A stretch of DNA of 49,542 nucleotides, taken from contig DATJQI010000071.1 in assembly GCA_035505915.1 (NCBI GenBank), positions 1-49,542 on the forward strand, in the 5' to 3' direction. Positions 14,464 through 22,566 of the stretch are shown here, in pieces. Made by a program: the position numbers and the translations under genes. The notes under the pieces were generated by a model. It worked only from the letters and a program-made list of their open reading frames with translations, did no database searches and was not told the origin of the DNA. Every line of letters starts with the position of its first letter. Position 1 is the first letter of the stretch. Origin of the DNA: 40CM-2-70-7 sp035505915 (GTDB lineage: Bacteria; Gemmatimonadota; Gemmatimonadetes; Gemmatimonadales; GWC2-71-9).

Positions 14464-15653
14464 TGCGCCTCGCCGGCCGCCACGTCGTGCTCGGCGTGTC
14501 GGGCGGAATCGCCTGCTACAAGAGCTGCACACTCGCCCGGCGCCTCACCGAGGACGGCGCCCGCGTGGACGTGGTGATGACGGCGGCGGCCACGGAGTTC
14601 GTCCGCCCGCTCACCTTCGAAGCCCTCACCGGCCGCAGAGTGGTCACCTCGCTCTGGGAGCCGGGCCGCGCGCTGGCCCACATCGAGCTCGCCAAGCATC
14701 CCGACCTGGTCGTCGTCGCCCCGGCCACGGCCCAGCTGTTGGCCCGGGCCGCGCAGGGCCTGGCCGACGACTTTCTCACCTCCGTCCTCGTGGCCCGCAG
14801 CGCTCCGATCCTCGCCGCGCCCGCGATGAACGACGCGATGTACGCCCACCCCGCCACTCAGGCGAACCTCCGCACCCTCCGGGAGCGGGGCTGGCACGTC
14901 GTGGGACCGGAGATCGGTGCTCTGGCGGAAGGGCCCAGCGAACGCCCGGGGCGGATGAGCGAGCCCGAGGCCATTCTCGCCGAGGTCCGCCGCCTGCTGG
15001 CTCCGACCGGCCCCTGGCGCGGGCGCCACGTGGTGGTGACCGCCGGACCCACCCGGGAGCATCTCGACCCGGTCCGCGTGATCACGAACCCGTCGTCGGG
15101 CCGGATGGGGTTCGCCCTGGCCGAAGCGGCGCTCGACCGCGGTGCGGCGGTGACGCTGGTGACCGGTCCGACCGATCTCCCGCCCCCCGCCGGCGCGACC
15201 GTGGTCCGCATCGAATCGACCGAAGACCTGAAACGCGAGGTCCAGCGGGTGCTGAGTGGCGCCTCGGCGCTCTTCATGGCCGCCGCCCCCGCGGACTTCC
15301 GCCCGGCCGCCGCGGCCAAGACCAAGCGCCCGCGCGCCAAGGGCGCGCTGACCCTCGCGCTCGCGCCCACACCCGACGTGCTGGCGTCCCTCAAGCGGCC
15401 GCCGGGGTGCCTGATGGTCGGGTTCGCGCTCGAGACCGGCGACGGTCTGAAACACGCCGAGCGGAAGCTGAAGGAGAAGAAGCTGGATGCCATCGTGCTC
15501 AACGACGCACTCGAGCCCGGGGCCGGCTTCGAGGTGAGCACCAACAAGGTGACCATCCTGATCCGGGACGGAGAGCGAGTGGCCCTGCCGCTCCTGTCCA
15601 AGCGTGAGGTCGCGGAGCGGATCCTCGACGCCGTGACGTCGCGGCTCCCGTGA
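14463..15653 (+). CDS. coaBC: Bifunctional phosphopantothenoylcysteine decarboxylase / phosphopantothenate-cysteine ligase
   Basis: 396 aa. Carries out two steps of coenzyme A synthesis. The N-terminal flavoprotein decarboxylase (1-180) has GVSGGIACYKSCTLARRL, HIELAKHPDLVVVAPATAQ with the catalytic His, and APAMNDAMYAHPATQ. The C-terminal ligase (185-396) has VVVTAGPTREHLDPVRVITNPSSGRMG, AAAPADFRP and FALETGD. Both domains are complete. It overlaps rpoZ by 1 base and the uracil-DNA glycosylase gene by 4. Confidence 0.96.
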   Translation: MRLAGRHVVLGVSGGIACYKSCTLARRLTEDGARVDVVMTAAATEFVRPLTFEALTGRRVVTSLWEPGRALAHIELAKHPDLVVVAPATAQLLARAAQGLADDFLTSVLVARSAPILAAPAMNDAMYAHPATQANLRTLRERGWHVVGPEIGALAEGPSERPGRMSEPEAILAEVRRLLAPTGPWRGRHVVVTAGPTREHLDPVRVITNPSSGRMGFALAEAALDRGAAVTLVTGPTDLPPPAGATVVRIESTEDLKREVQRVLSGASALFMAAAPADFRPAAAAKTKRPRAKGALTLALAPTPDVLASLKRPPGCLMVGFALETGDGLKHAERKLKEKKLDAIVLNDALEPGAGFEVSTNKVTILIRDGERVALPLLSKREVAERILDAVTSRLP

Positions 15654-16477
15654 CCGATCCCCGGGCGCTCGCCCGAGCCTACCTCGAGCAGCAGCAGGCG
15701 CTGGGGACGGATGCGGTGGTGCTGCCGCAGCAACAGGACATCCCCCCTTCGGGGACCCCGAGCTTACGCCCGGGGCTAGTGAAGCCCCCCCCACCAGAGC
15801 CACAACTAGCCCCGGGCGTCAGCCCGGGGTCACCGAGCACCGGGGGAAGCGACACCCCCATGCCCCCCGCCGGGCTCATCTACGACCCGCCCTCCGGCGA
15901 CCTGTTCACGAAGGATCCCATCCGCGAAGCCGCGTCGCTCGCGGCCGTCGCGAAGCTCATCGCCTCCTGCGAGAAGTGCCGCCTGTGCGAGACCCGCGCC
16001 CACACGGTGCCCGGCGAAGGGCCGGAGAACGCGCGGCTGGTGGTGGTGGGAGAGGGGCCGGGACGAACCGAAGATGAAACGGGGCGCCCGTTCGTGGGGC
16101 AGGCCGGTGATCTCCTGACGAAGATCCTGGCGGCGATCGATCTGCCGCGCGACCAGGTGTACATCTGCAATATCGTGAAGTGCCGGCCGCCCGAGAATCG
16201 GACGCCGCAATACGACGAAGTCGCCTCCTGCCTGCCGTACCTGTGGCGCCAAATCGAGCTGGTCCGTCCCAAGGTGATTCTCGCCATGGGGGGGACCGCC
16301 GCGCAGAGCCTGCTGGACGCCAAGTCGGCCCTAGGCGCCATGCGGAATCGCGTGCATCGTTTCCGGGGTATTCCGGTGGTGGTTACCTATCACCCCGCCG
16401 CGCTCCTCCGCAACCCGAACTGGAAGAAACCGACCTGGGATGACGTCCGCTTCGCCCGCCGTCTCCTCGACGCCTGA
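15650..16477 (+). CDS. Uracil-DNA glycosylase, family 4/5 Fe-S type
   Basis: 275 aa from GTG 15650 (GTGA overlap with coaBC). Removes uracil from DNA. Catalytic domain motifs: the iron-sulfur pair CEKCRLCETR near 105-114, VVVGEGPGRTEDETGRPFVGQAGD, the second Cys set in YICNIVKCRPPENR and VASCLPYLWR, and the YHPAALLRNPN motif near the C-terminus. The N-terminal 25 residues are typical, but residues about 27-70 are a Pro/Gly/Ser linker encoded by a REP-like palindrome (15755-15830) that keeps the frame open. The linker lies outside the catalytic domain, so the enzyme is probably functional. Confidence 0.92.
   Translation: MTDPRALARAYLEQQQALGTDAVVLPQQQDIPPSGTPSLRPGLVKPPPPEPQLAPGVSPGSPSTGGSDTPMPPAGLIYDPPSGDLFTKDPIREAASLAAVAKLIASCEKCRLCETRAHTVPGEGPENARLVVVGEGPGRTEDETGRPFVGQAGDLLTKILAAIDLPRDQVYICNIVKCRPPENRTPQYDEVASCLPYLWRQIELVRPKVILAMGGTAAQSLLDAKSALGAMRNRVHRFRGIPVVVTYHPAALLRNPNWKKPTWDDVRFARRLLDA
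15755..15830. repeat. REP-like palindrome inside the uracil-DNA glycosylase gene
   Basis: 26-base arms (15755-15780 and 15805-15830) are reverse complements at 24 of 26 positions, with a 24-base spacer. The arm core is CTAGCCCCGGGCGT. The element has the look of an intergenic palindromic repeat but is translated in frame as a Pro-rich linker. Confidence 0.75.
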
Positions 16478-17855
16478 CCGCACCTTCGGCGGCCGCCAGC
16501 CGCCCTGGAGCAACGAAGCCGAGCAGGCCGTGCTCTGCGCCATGATGCTGTCGCAGGACGCCGCCCTGCAGGCCGTCGAGGTCCTGGACGACACGATGTT
16601 CTATCGCGAGGCCCACCGCGTGCTGTTCCGCGCCATGGGGAGCCTCACGGAGAAGCGCGAGGTCATCGACCCGGTCACCCTGGGCGAGGAGCTGACCCGC
16701 CGGGGTGATCTCGACCGCATCGGCGGCATGGAGTACGTCGGCGCGCTGATCGACGTGGTGCCCACCGCCGCCAACGTCACCTATCACGCCCGGATCGTCC
16801 GCGACAAGGCGGTGCTCCGCCGGCTGGTCGAGGCCGCCACCGAGATCATCCAGGACGTCTATGACTCGGGGGCGGAGTCGGGCGAAGTCCTCGACAACGC
16901 CGAGCACCGGGTCTTCCAGGTGGCGCAGCTCCGCCGGTCGGAGGAGTTCAGCCGCCTGAAGGAGCTGGTCTGGCCCGCGATGGAGCGGATCGAGCAGCTC
17001 CAGGCGGGCGCCGGCGCGGTGACCGGGGTTCCGTCCGGCTTCGTGGACCTGGACCGCCTCACCGCCGGGTTCCAGAAGGCCGACCTGGTGATCATCGCGG
17101 CCCGGCCCTCGATGGGGAAGACGGCCCTGGTGCTGAACGTGGTGCAGCACGCCGCCATCGAGCACAACGTCGGCGTGGCCATCTTCTCGCTCGAAATGTC
17201 CAAGGACGCGCTGGTGCAGCGGCTCCTCTGCTCGGAGGGGCTGGTGGACGCCCAGCGGCTGCGGCGCGGCGCCCTGCGCGACGACGATTATCCCAAGCTC
17301 GCCCGCGCCGCGGGGCTCCTGGGCACCGCCCCCATCTGGATCGACGACTCCGCCTCGCTCACCCCGCTCGCGATGCGCTCCAAGGCCCGGCGCCTCAAGG
17401 CCGAGCACGACATCGGGCTGGTGGTGGTGGACTACCTCCAGCTGATGCAGGGACCGACCAACGTCGAGAGCCGCCAGCAGGAGATCTCCTACATCTCGCG
17501 AGCCCTCAAGGGGCTCGCCAAGGAGCTCAACGTCCCGGTGCTCGCCCTCTCGCAGCTGTCGCGCGCGCCGGAGCAGCGGGGCGGGGAGCACCGCCGGCCG
17601 CAGCTCTCGGATCTCCGCGAGTCCGGGGCCATCGAGCAGGACGCCGACCTGGTCTGCTTCATCTACCGGCAGGAGTTCTACGACGGCGCCGTGGACCCGA
17701 AGACCGACGAGAACATCGAGGGGCTGGCCGAGCTGATCGTCGGGAAGCAGCGGAACGGGCCCACCGGGACGATCAAGCTCTACTTCAAGAAGGAATACAC
17801 GCGGTTCGACAACTACACGGAGCGCGGCGCGCCCCCCGAGACGCTGGGTGGCTAA
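16440..17855 (+). CDS. dnaB: Replicative DNA helicase
   Basis: 471 aa from ATG 16440, overlapping the glycosylase gene by 38 bases. Hexameric fork helicase. The N-terminal DnaB domain starts PPWSNEAEQAVLCAMML. The C-terminal RecA-like domain has TGVPSGFVDLDRLTAGFQ, Walker A ARPSMGKTAL near 221-230, a Walker B-type LVVVDYLQLM, and SDLRESGAIEQDADLVCFIYR. The end KKEYTRFDNY is usual. No intein or insertion is present. Confidence 0.96.
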   Translation: MTSASPAVSSTPDRTFGGRQPPWSNEAEQAVLCAMMLSQDAALQAVEVLDDTMFYREAHRVLFRAMGSLTEKREVIDPVTLGEELTRRGDLDRIGGMEYVGALIDVVPTAANVTYHARIVRDKAVLRRLVEAATEIIQDVYDSGAESGEVLDNAEHRVFQVAQLRRSEEFSRLKELVWPAMERIEQLQAGAGAVTGVPSGFVDLDRLTAGFQKADLVIIAARPSMGKTALVLNVVQHAAIEHNVGVAIFSLEMSKDALVQRLLCSEGLVDAQRLRRGALRDDDYPKLARAAGLLGTAPIWIDDSASLTPLAMRSKARRLKAEHDIGLVVVDYLQLMQGPTNVESRQQEISYISRALKGLAKELNVPVLALSQLSRAPEQRGGEHRRPQLSDLRESGAIEQDADLVCFIYRQEFYDGAVDPKTDENIEGLAELIVGKQRNGPTGTIKLYFKKEYTRFDNYTERGAPPETLGG

Positions 17856-19215
17856 GGCGCGTTCGGTGTTCCGCTGCACGGAGTGCGGTGCCGAACAGCC
17901 GAAGTGGGCCGGCCGGTGCGACGCGTGCGGCGCGTGGAACTCGCTGAGTGAAGAGCCGGTGACGGAAAAGCGGCGGCAGGCGGCGGACGTCCGGGGGCAG
18001 CGGGCGCTCCTGGCAGGCCCGCCCCCGACACGGCTGGGCGACGTCGCGAGCACGTCCCGGACGCGCTGGAAGACCGGACTCGCCGAGTTGGACTTCGTGC
18101 TCGGCGGCGGCATCGTGCCCGGGTCCCTGGTCCTCGTCGGCGGGGAGCCGGGCATCGGCAAGTCCACGCTCCTCCTCCAGGCGGCCGCGAAGCTCGAGCA
18201 GGGCGGGATCCGGACCCTGTACGTGTCGGGGGAGGAGTCGCCGGATCAGCTCCGCCTCCGCGCCGACCGCCTCGGCGCCGACGCCCACGCCGTCCACGCC
18301 CTCGGCGAGACCCGGCTCGAGTCCATCGTCGCGCACGCCGCCAACCTCGGCGCGAAGGTGGTGTTCCTCGACTCGATCCAGACGACCTACACGGACGAGC
18401 TCGACGGCGCGCCCGGCAACGTCGGGCAGGTCCGGGAATGCGCGGCCCGCATGATGCGGTTCGCGAAGGACCAGGGGCCCGCCGTCATCCTGGTGGGGCA
18501 CGTGACCAAGGGCGGGGGCATCGCGGGGCCGCGCACCCTCGAGCACATCGTCGACACCGTCCTCTACTTCGAAGGCGAAGCGACCCTCGACCACCGCATT
18601 CTGCGCGCGGTCAAGAACCGGTTCGGCTCGGTGGACGAGATCGGCGTGTTCCGGATGACCACCGCCGGGCTCGAGCCGGTGCCCGATCCGGCGGCGCTGT
18701 TCCTGGCGGGACGGCAGACCGGGGTGTCCGGCTCCGCCGTCACCGCGCTGATGGAAGGGACGCGGCCGCTCCTGGTCGAGATCCAGGCGCTCGCCTCCAA
18801 GGCGGGCTTCGGCACGCCGCAGCGCGTCGCCAACGGTTTCGACCAGCGGCGCCTGGCGGTCCTGCTCGCCGTTCTCGAGCGCCGCGGCGGGTTGCCGTTC
18901 TCCGACCTCGACGTCTTCGTGAACGTGACCGGCGGCGTGCGGCTCATCGAGCCCTCCACCGACCTGGCCGTGACCGCGGCGCTGGTCTCGAGCATCCACG
19001 ACCGCCCGGCGCCCGCCGACGCGCTGTTCCTCGGCGAGGTGGGACTCGGCGGGGAGATCCGCCCGGTGGCCGGCGTCGAGCGGAGGCTCGTCGAGGCCGG
19101 CCGTCAGGGGTTCCGCCGCGCGTTCCTCTCCGCCCGCTCCCGCATCCGCGTGGAGGGGCTCGATGTCGTCGGCCTGGAGCACATCGGTGAGCTCGCCCGC
19201 CGCCTCGCCGCCTGA
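17848..19215 (+). CDS. radA: DNA repair protein RadA
   Basis: 455 aa from GTG 17848, overlapping dnaB by 8 bases. RecA-like branch-migration ATPase in recombination. Zinc finger CTECGAEQPKWAGRCDACG (10-28), Walker A GGEPGIGKST (98-107), the RadA-specific KNRFG motif, and a C-terminal Lon-like domain ending with GEVGLGGEIRPV and RRAFL. Adjacency to dnaB is common in replication/repair gene sets. Confidence 0.95.
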   Translation: MAKARSVFRCTECGAEQPKWAGRCDACGAWNSLSEEPVTEKRRQAADVRGQRALLAGPPPTRLGDVASTSRTRWKTGLAELDFVLGGGIVPGSLVLVGGEPGIGKSTLLLQAAAKLEQGGIRTLYVSGEESPDQLRLRADRLGADAHAVHALGETRLESIVAHAANLGAKVVFLDSIQTTYTDELDGAPGNVGQVRECAARMMRFAKDQGPAVILVGHVTKGGGIAGPRTLEHIVDTVLYFEGEATLDHRILRAVKNRFGSVDEIGVFRMTTAGLEPVPDPAALFLAGRQTGVSGSAVTALMEGTRPLLVEIQALASKAGFGTPQRVANGFDQRRLAVLLAVLERRGGLPFSDLDVFVNVTGGVRLIEPSTDLAVTAALVSSIHDRPAPADALFLGEVGLGGEIRPVAGVERRLVEAGRQGFRRAFLSARSRIRVEGLDVVGLEHIGELARRLAA

Positions 19216-19894
19216 CGTCGGCGTGGTCGTGGTGGGGGCGGGCGCCGGCGTCCGAGCCGGACCCGGAGAGCCCAAGCAGTTCCGCCCCATCCTCGGCGTA
19301 CCGATGCTCCTCCGCGCGCTCCGGCCGTTCACGTCCCATCCCGACGTGGCCCACGTGGTGGCGGTTTTGCCGCGCGCGTTCGCGGAGCACCCCCCCGAAT
19401 GGCTCGCCAAGCTGGTCGGGGAGCGCCTGGGCCTCGCGGCGGGAGGGGAGACCCGGATCGAGTCGGTCCGGGCCGGCGTGGGCGCGCTCCCGCGCTCCTG
19501 CGCGTTCATCCTGGTCCATGACGCCGCCCGGCCTTTTCCCAGCCGGGCCACCATCGACGCGGTGATCGCCCGCGCCCGGGGCGGCGTGGGCGCGGTCGCG
19601 GCAGTCCCGCTCTCCGACACCGTGAAGGAGGTCGCCGGCGAGGGCCGCGTGGCGCGGACCATTCCCCGCGAGCGCCTGTGGCGGGCGCAGACCCCGCAGG
19701 GCTTTCCCCGGGACATGCTCGTCGAGGCCCTCCACCGGCTCCCCGCCGGCGATCCGGTGCCCACGGACGACGGCGAGCTGTGCGAGCGCGCCGGGTTCCC
19801 CGTAGACGTCGTGCCGGACACGCCGCATAACTTCAAGGTGACCACCTCCGACGATTTCCGGATCGCCGACGCCCTGGCCCGTGAGCTGCGATGA
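19163..19894 (+). CDS. ispD: 2-C-methyl-D-erythritol 4-phosphate cytidylyltransferase
   Basis: Up to 243 aa. ATG 19163 lies 53 bases inside radA; GTG 19187 is an equally credible start (235 aa). Third step of the MEP isoprenoid pathway. Motifs: VVVVGAGAGVRAGPGEPKQF (nucleotide-binding loop with the PKQF element), FILVHDAARPFPS, LSDTVKEV, RAQTPQGF and PTDDGELCERAG. Usual length is about 230, which slightly favours the later start. The tsaC start overlaps its stop by 4 bases. Confidence 0.92.
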   Translation: MSSAWSTSVSSPAASPPDVGVVVVGAGAGVRAGPGEPKQFRPILGVPMLLRALRPFTSHPDVAHVVAVLPRAFAEHPPEWLAKLVGERLGLAAGGETRIESVRAGVGALPRSCAFILVHDAARPFPSRATIDAVIARARGGVGAVAAVPLSDTVKEVAGEGRVARTIPRERLWRAQTPQGFPRDMLVEALHRLPAGDPVPTDDGELCERAGFPVDVVPDTPHNFKVTTSDDFRIADALARELR

Positions 19895-20547
19895 CCGGCG
19901 TGGTGCCCTTCGACACCCCGGAGCGCGCCGCCCGCTCGACGCCCCAGGTCGTCTCGCATCTGCGCGCCGGCAAGCTGCTCGCCTATCCCACGGAGACGGT
20001 CTACGGGCTGGGGTCCCTCGCGCGGCCCGCTCCCGTGGCCGCCCTGGCCCGGCTCAAGGGACGCGAACCGGGAAAGCCGTTCCTTCTCCTCGTGAGCCAC
20101 CGGGCCATGGCCGAAGCGCAGGGCCTCGCGTTCAATCCGGCGGCGGACGCGATGGCGCGCGCCTTCTGGCCCGGGCCGCTCACCCTGGTCCTCCCGGGCG
20201 GCGGCGGACGCCTGCCGGATCTCTTGCGCGGACCCGAGGGCGGGATCGCCGTCCGATGGACCGCCCACCCCTTGATCGCCGCGCTCGTGGCCGCGCTCGA
20301 TGAGCCGCTGACGTCGACGTCGGCCAACCTGCCCGGCCAGCCCCCCGCGCCCGGCGCGGACGCCATCGTGCGGGACTTCGCGCCGGCGGTGAACGACGGG
20401 ACGCTCCTGGTGGCGGACGGCGGCGTGCTGGGGAACCGGCCGCCGTCGACCGTGGTTGACTGCACGAGGCCCACGGCCCGCCTGGTCCGCCCCGGCGCCG
20501 TGTCGCAGGCGGAGCTCCGGGCCGCCGTGGGACGTCTCGCGCCATGA
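19891..20547 (+). CDS. tsaC: L-threonylcarbamoyladenylate synthase
   Basis: 218 aa, ATG 19891 in an ATGA overlap with ispD. Makes threonylcarbamoyl-AMP for the t6A37 tRNA modification. YrdC-domain motifs: GKLLAYPTETVYGLGS, LKGREPGKPFLLLV, ARAFWPGPLTLVLPGGG, VRWTAHPLIAALV, and STSANLPGQP. It is the short TsaC/YrdC type without the extra C-terminal Sua5 domain. Confidence 0.93.
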   Translation: MTGVVPFDTPERAARSTPQVVSHLRAGKLLAYPTETVYGLGSLARPAPVAALARLKGREPGKPFLLLVSHRAMAEAQGLAFNPAADAMARAFWPGPLTLVLPGGGGRLPDLLRGPEGGIAVRWTAHPLIAALVAALDEPLTSTSANLPGQPPAPGADAIVRDFAPAVNDGTLLVADGGVLGNRPPSTVVDCTRPTARLVRPGAVSQAELRAAVGRLAP

Positions 20548-21023
20548 GCAAGCGCATCCTGCTCGTCTGCACCGGGAACATCTGCCGCAGCCCCCTGGCC
20601 TCGGCGCTCTTGTCCAAGGCCCTCAAGGACCGCGACCTCGACGGCGTGGAAGTCTCGTCGGCGGGGACCGGGGCGTGGGACGGAGCGCCCGCTTCCGAGG
20701 GCGCGTACCTGGTCGCTCTCGAGCGGGGGCTCGACCTCTCGAGCCATCGCGCCCGCCTCTTGACCCGGGAGCTCGTCGAAGGATCCGATCTCATCCTGAC
20801 CATGGCCCGCCATCACCGGGCCCGCGTCGATGAGCTGGGCGGCGACGGCCGCGTCTTCGTCCTGGGCGAGTTCGCCGGGCGCGCCGGCTCCGACGCCGAG
20901 GTGAGCGATCCGTTCGGGGGAGACCTGGAGGTCTACCGCGAAACCTGCGCCGAGCTGGAAGCGCTGATCACGGCGGTGGTCGAGCGTCTGGCCCGGGAGG
21001 CGGCCGGTGGCTCACCCCGCTGA
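20544..21023 (+). CDS. Low-molecular-weight protein tyrosine phosphatase
   Basis: 159 aa, ATG 20544 in an ATGA overlap with tsaC. Cysteine-based phosphatase with the P-loop VCTGNICRSP at 7-16 and the general-acid loop VSDPFGGDLEVY near 120-131. Such proteins dephosphorylate tyrosine or arginine residues. The tsaC neighbour suggests the YwlE-like (protein arginine phosphatase) branch as one possibility: the P-loop Thr (CTGNIC) is the residue linked to arginine preference. Substrate not provable from sequence alone. Confidence 0.9.
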   Translation: MSKRILLVCTGNICRSPLASALLSKALKDRDLDGVEVSSAGTGAWDGAPASEGAYLVALERGLDLSSHRARLLTRELVEGSDLILTMARHHRARVDELGGDGRVFVLGEFAGRAGSDAEVSDPFGGDLEVYRETCAELEALITAVVERLAREAAGGSPR

Positions 21024-21825
21024 GCCGCGCGTCCTCGCCATCCTGGGAGATCCCGTCTCCCATTCCCTTTCTCCCGCGATGCACAACGCCGCGATGCGCG
21101 CCCTCGGCATTCCGGGGGCCTACGTCGGGCTGAAGACTCCCGCCGCCTCGCTCGCGACCGTCCTGTCCGCGCTGACCGCGGTGGGCGCGGCCGGCAACGT
21201 CACCGTCCCGCACAAGGAAGCGGCCGCGGGGCACGTGGCGCGGAAAACGGATACCTGCGAACGCACGGGCGCGTGCAATACGTTCTGGGTGGAGCAGGGG
21301 ACGCTCGTGGGAGACAATACCGACGTGGCCGGAATCGGCGCGGCGCTGGCGCGGCTGGGCGTCGGGCGCGGGGGCCGCTGGCTCGTCCTGGGGACCGGCG
21401 GCTCGGCCCGGGCGGTGGCGGCCGCCGCGGCGGACGCCGGCGCCATCCTCCACGTCCGGTCCCGCCGAGCCGAGACCGCCCGCCGCTTCGTCGCGTGGGC
21501 GCGCGAGCGGCTGGCCCTCGAGGCGCGCGAAGCCGCGGACGACGCGGCCGACGTGGTGATCAACGCCACGCCGCTCGGCCTCAAGGATCAGGACCCGCCG
21601 CCGCTCGACCCGAAGCGCGTAGACCGGGGCGCCGTGGTGCTCGATCTGGTGTACCGGCGCGGCGGAACGGCGTGGACGCGAAGCCTGGAAACGGGGCGGC
21701 GGGTGGCGGACGGGCGGGAGATGCTGGTCGCCCAGGGGGCCGCCGCCTTCGAGCGATTCTTTCCCGGGGTCCGGGCCCCGGTGGAGGTGATGCGCGCCGC
21801 CGTGGAGCGCGCGCTCCGTGCGTAG
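21007..21825 (+). CDS. aroE: Shikimate dehydrogenase
   Basis: 272 aa from GTG 21007, overlapping the phosphatase gene by 17 bases. NADPH-dependent reduction of 3-dehydroshikimate in aromatic amino-acid synthesis. Motifs: GDPVSHSLSPAMHNAAM, NVTVPHKE with the catalytic Lys, DNTDVAGIG, the NADP loop GTGGSARAVAAA, and NATPLGLKDQDPPP. Length is normal. Confidence 0.95.
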   Translation: MAHPAEPRVLAILGDPVSHSLSPAMHNAAMRALGIPGAYVGLKTPAASLATVLSALTAVGAAGNVTVPHKEAAAGHVARKTDTCERTGACNTFWVEQGTLVGDNTDVAGIGAALARLGVGRGGRWLVLGTGGSARAVAAAAADAGAILHVRSRRAETARRFVAWARERLALEAREAADDAADVVINATPLGLKDQDPPPLDPKRVDRGAVVLDLVYRRGGTAWTRSLETGRRVADGREMLVAQGAAAFERFFPGVRAPVEVMRAAVERALRA

Positions 21826-22555
21826 CGCCCTCGCCCAGCTGTTCCTGCCCGCCGAGTGCCTGCTCTGTCACGGCCTGCTGCCGTTCGCCCGCGCCGCTGA
21901 TCTGGTCTGTCCCGTCTGCCGCCACCGGTGGCGCGCCGTGCGCCCGCCCTGGTGCGAGCGGTGCGGCCAGCCCGAGCCGCACTTCGGACCCTGCCGTTTG
22001 TGCGCCGAGTGGCCACCCGAGATCGAGCAGGTGCGGTCGGCGGTCTGGCTGGACGGGCCCGCCCGGCAGGCCGTCCACGCGCTCAAGTACGGCGGCCTGC
22101 CGCGGATCGCCGCGGACCTCGCGGCGGTGATGGCCCGCCATCTGCCCGATCCGGACCCCGGTGCCGTGCTCGTGCCGGTGCCGCTCGGCGCCCGCCGACT
22201 GAAGCACCGCGGCTACAATCAGAGCGAGGTGCTCGCGCGGGCCCTGGCGGCGCGCTGGGGCCGGCGCGTGCGCGCCGATCTGCTGTCGCGCGTTCGCGAG
22301 ACGGCAACCCAGACCACGTTGACACCGGCGGCGCGTCTGGCGAACGTGGCGGGAGCGTTTCAAACGCGGAACGCGGAGGGGGGAGCGCGGAACGGTTCCG
22401 CGTTTCGAGTTCCGACTTCCGCGTTCATTCTGATTGACGATGTGTTTACGACCGGCGCGACCATCGCTTCGGCAGCCCGAGCGCTGGCGCACGCCGGCGC
22501 CACTCGGATCCTGGCCGTCACGTTCGGCCGGGCCGTCATCCCCGACTTCACGTAG
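21818..22555 (+). CDS. ComF-family amidophosphoribosyltransferase-like protein with repeat insertion
   Basis: 245 aa from GTG 21818 (8-base overlap with aroE). ComF proteins act in DNA uptake in competent species. N-terminal zinc-binding cysteines (CLLCHGLL, CPVC, CERCG, CRLC), then VPLGARRLKHRGYNQSE and the PRPP-binding motif ILIDDVFTTGAT near 205-216. Just before this motif, residues about 183-203 (TRNAEGGARNGSAFRVPTSA) are encoded by the heptamer palindrome at 22362-22426, an in-frame addition of about 20 residues not expected in the family. Whether the loop tolerates it is unknown. Confidence 0.88.
   Translation: MRSALAQLFLPAECLLCHGLLPFARAADLVCPVCRHRWRAVRPPWCERCGQPEPHFGPCRLCAEWPPEIEQVRSAVWLDGPARQAVHALKYGGLPRIAADLAAVMARHLPDPDPGAVLVPVPLGARRLKHRGYNQSEVLARALAARWGRRVRADLLSRVRETATQTTLTPAARLANVAGAFQTRNAEGGARNGSAFRVPTSAFILIDDVFTTGATIASAARALAHAGATRILAVTFGRAVIPDFT
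22362..22426. repeat. Heptamer-based palindrome inside comF
   Basis: Left arm 22362-22393 and right arm 22395-22426 pair at both ends (AACGCGGAA and CGCGGAAC against their complements) with a mismatched middle. The arm ends contain the heptamer ACGCGGA in tandem. It is related to the nuoE-nuoF element at 48266-48334. Confidence 0.7.
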
Positions 22556-22566
22556 GAGCGCGAACC

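Noticed and set aside
15650..16477. Uracil-DNA glycosylase as a pseudogene because of the inserted palindrome.
   Set aside because: The frame is intact, all Fe-S cysteines and catalytic motifs are present, and the insert lies in the N-terminal linker.
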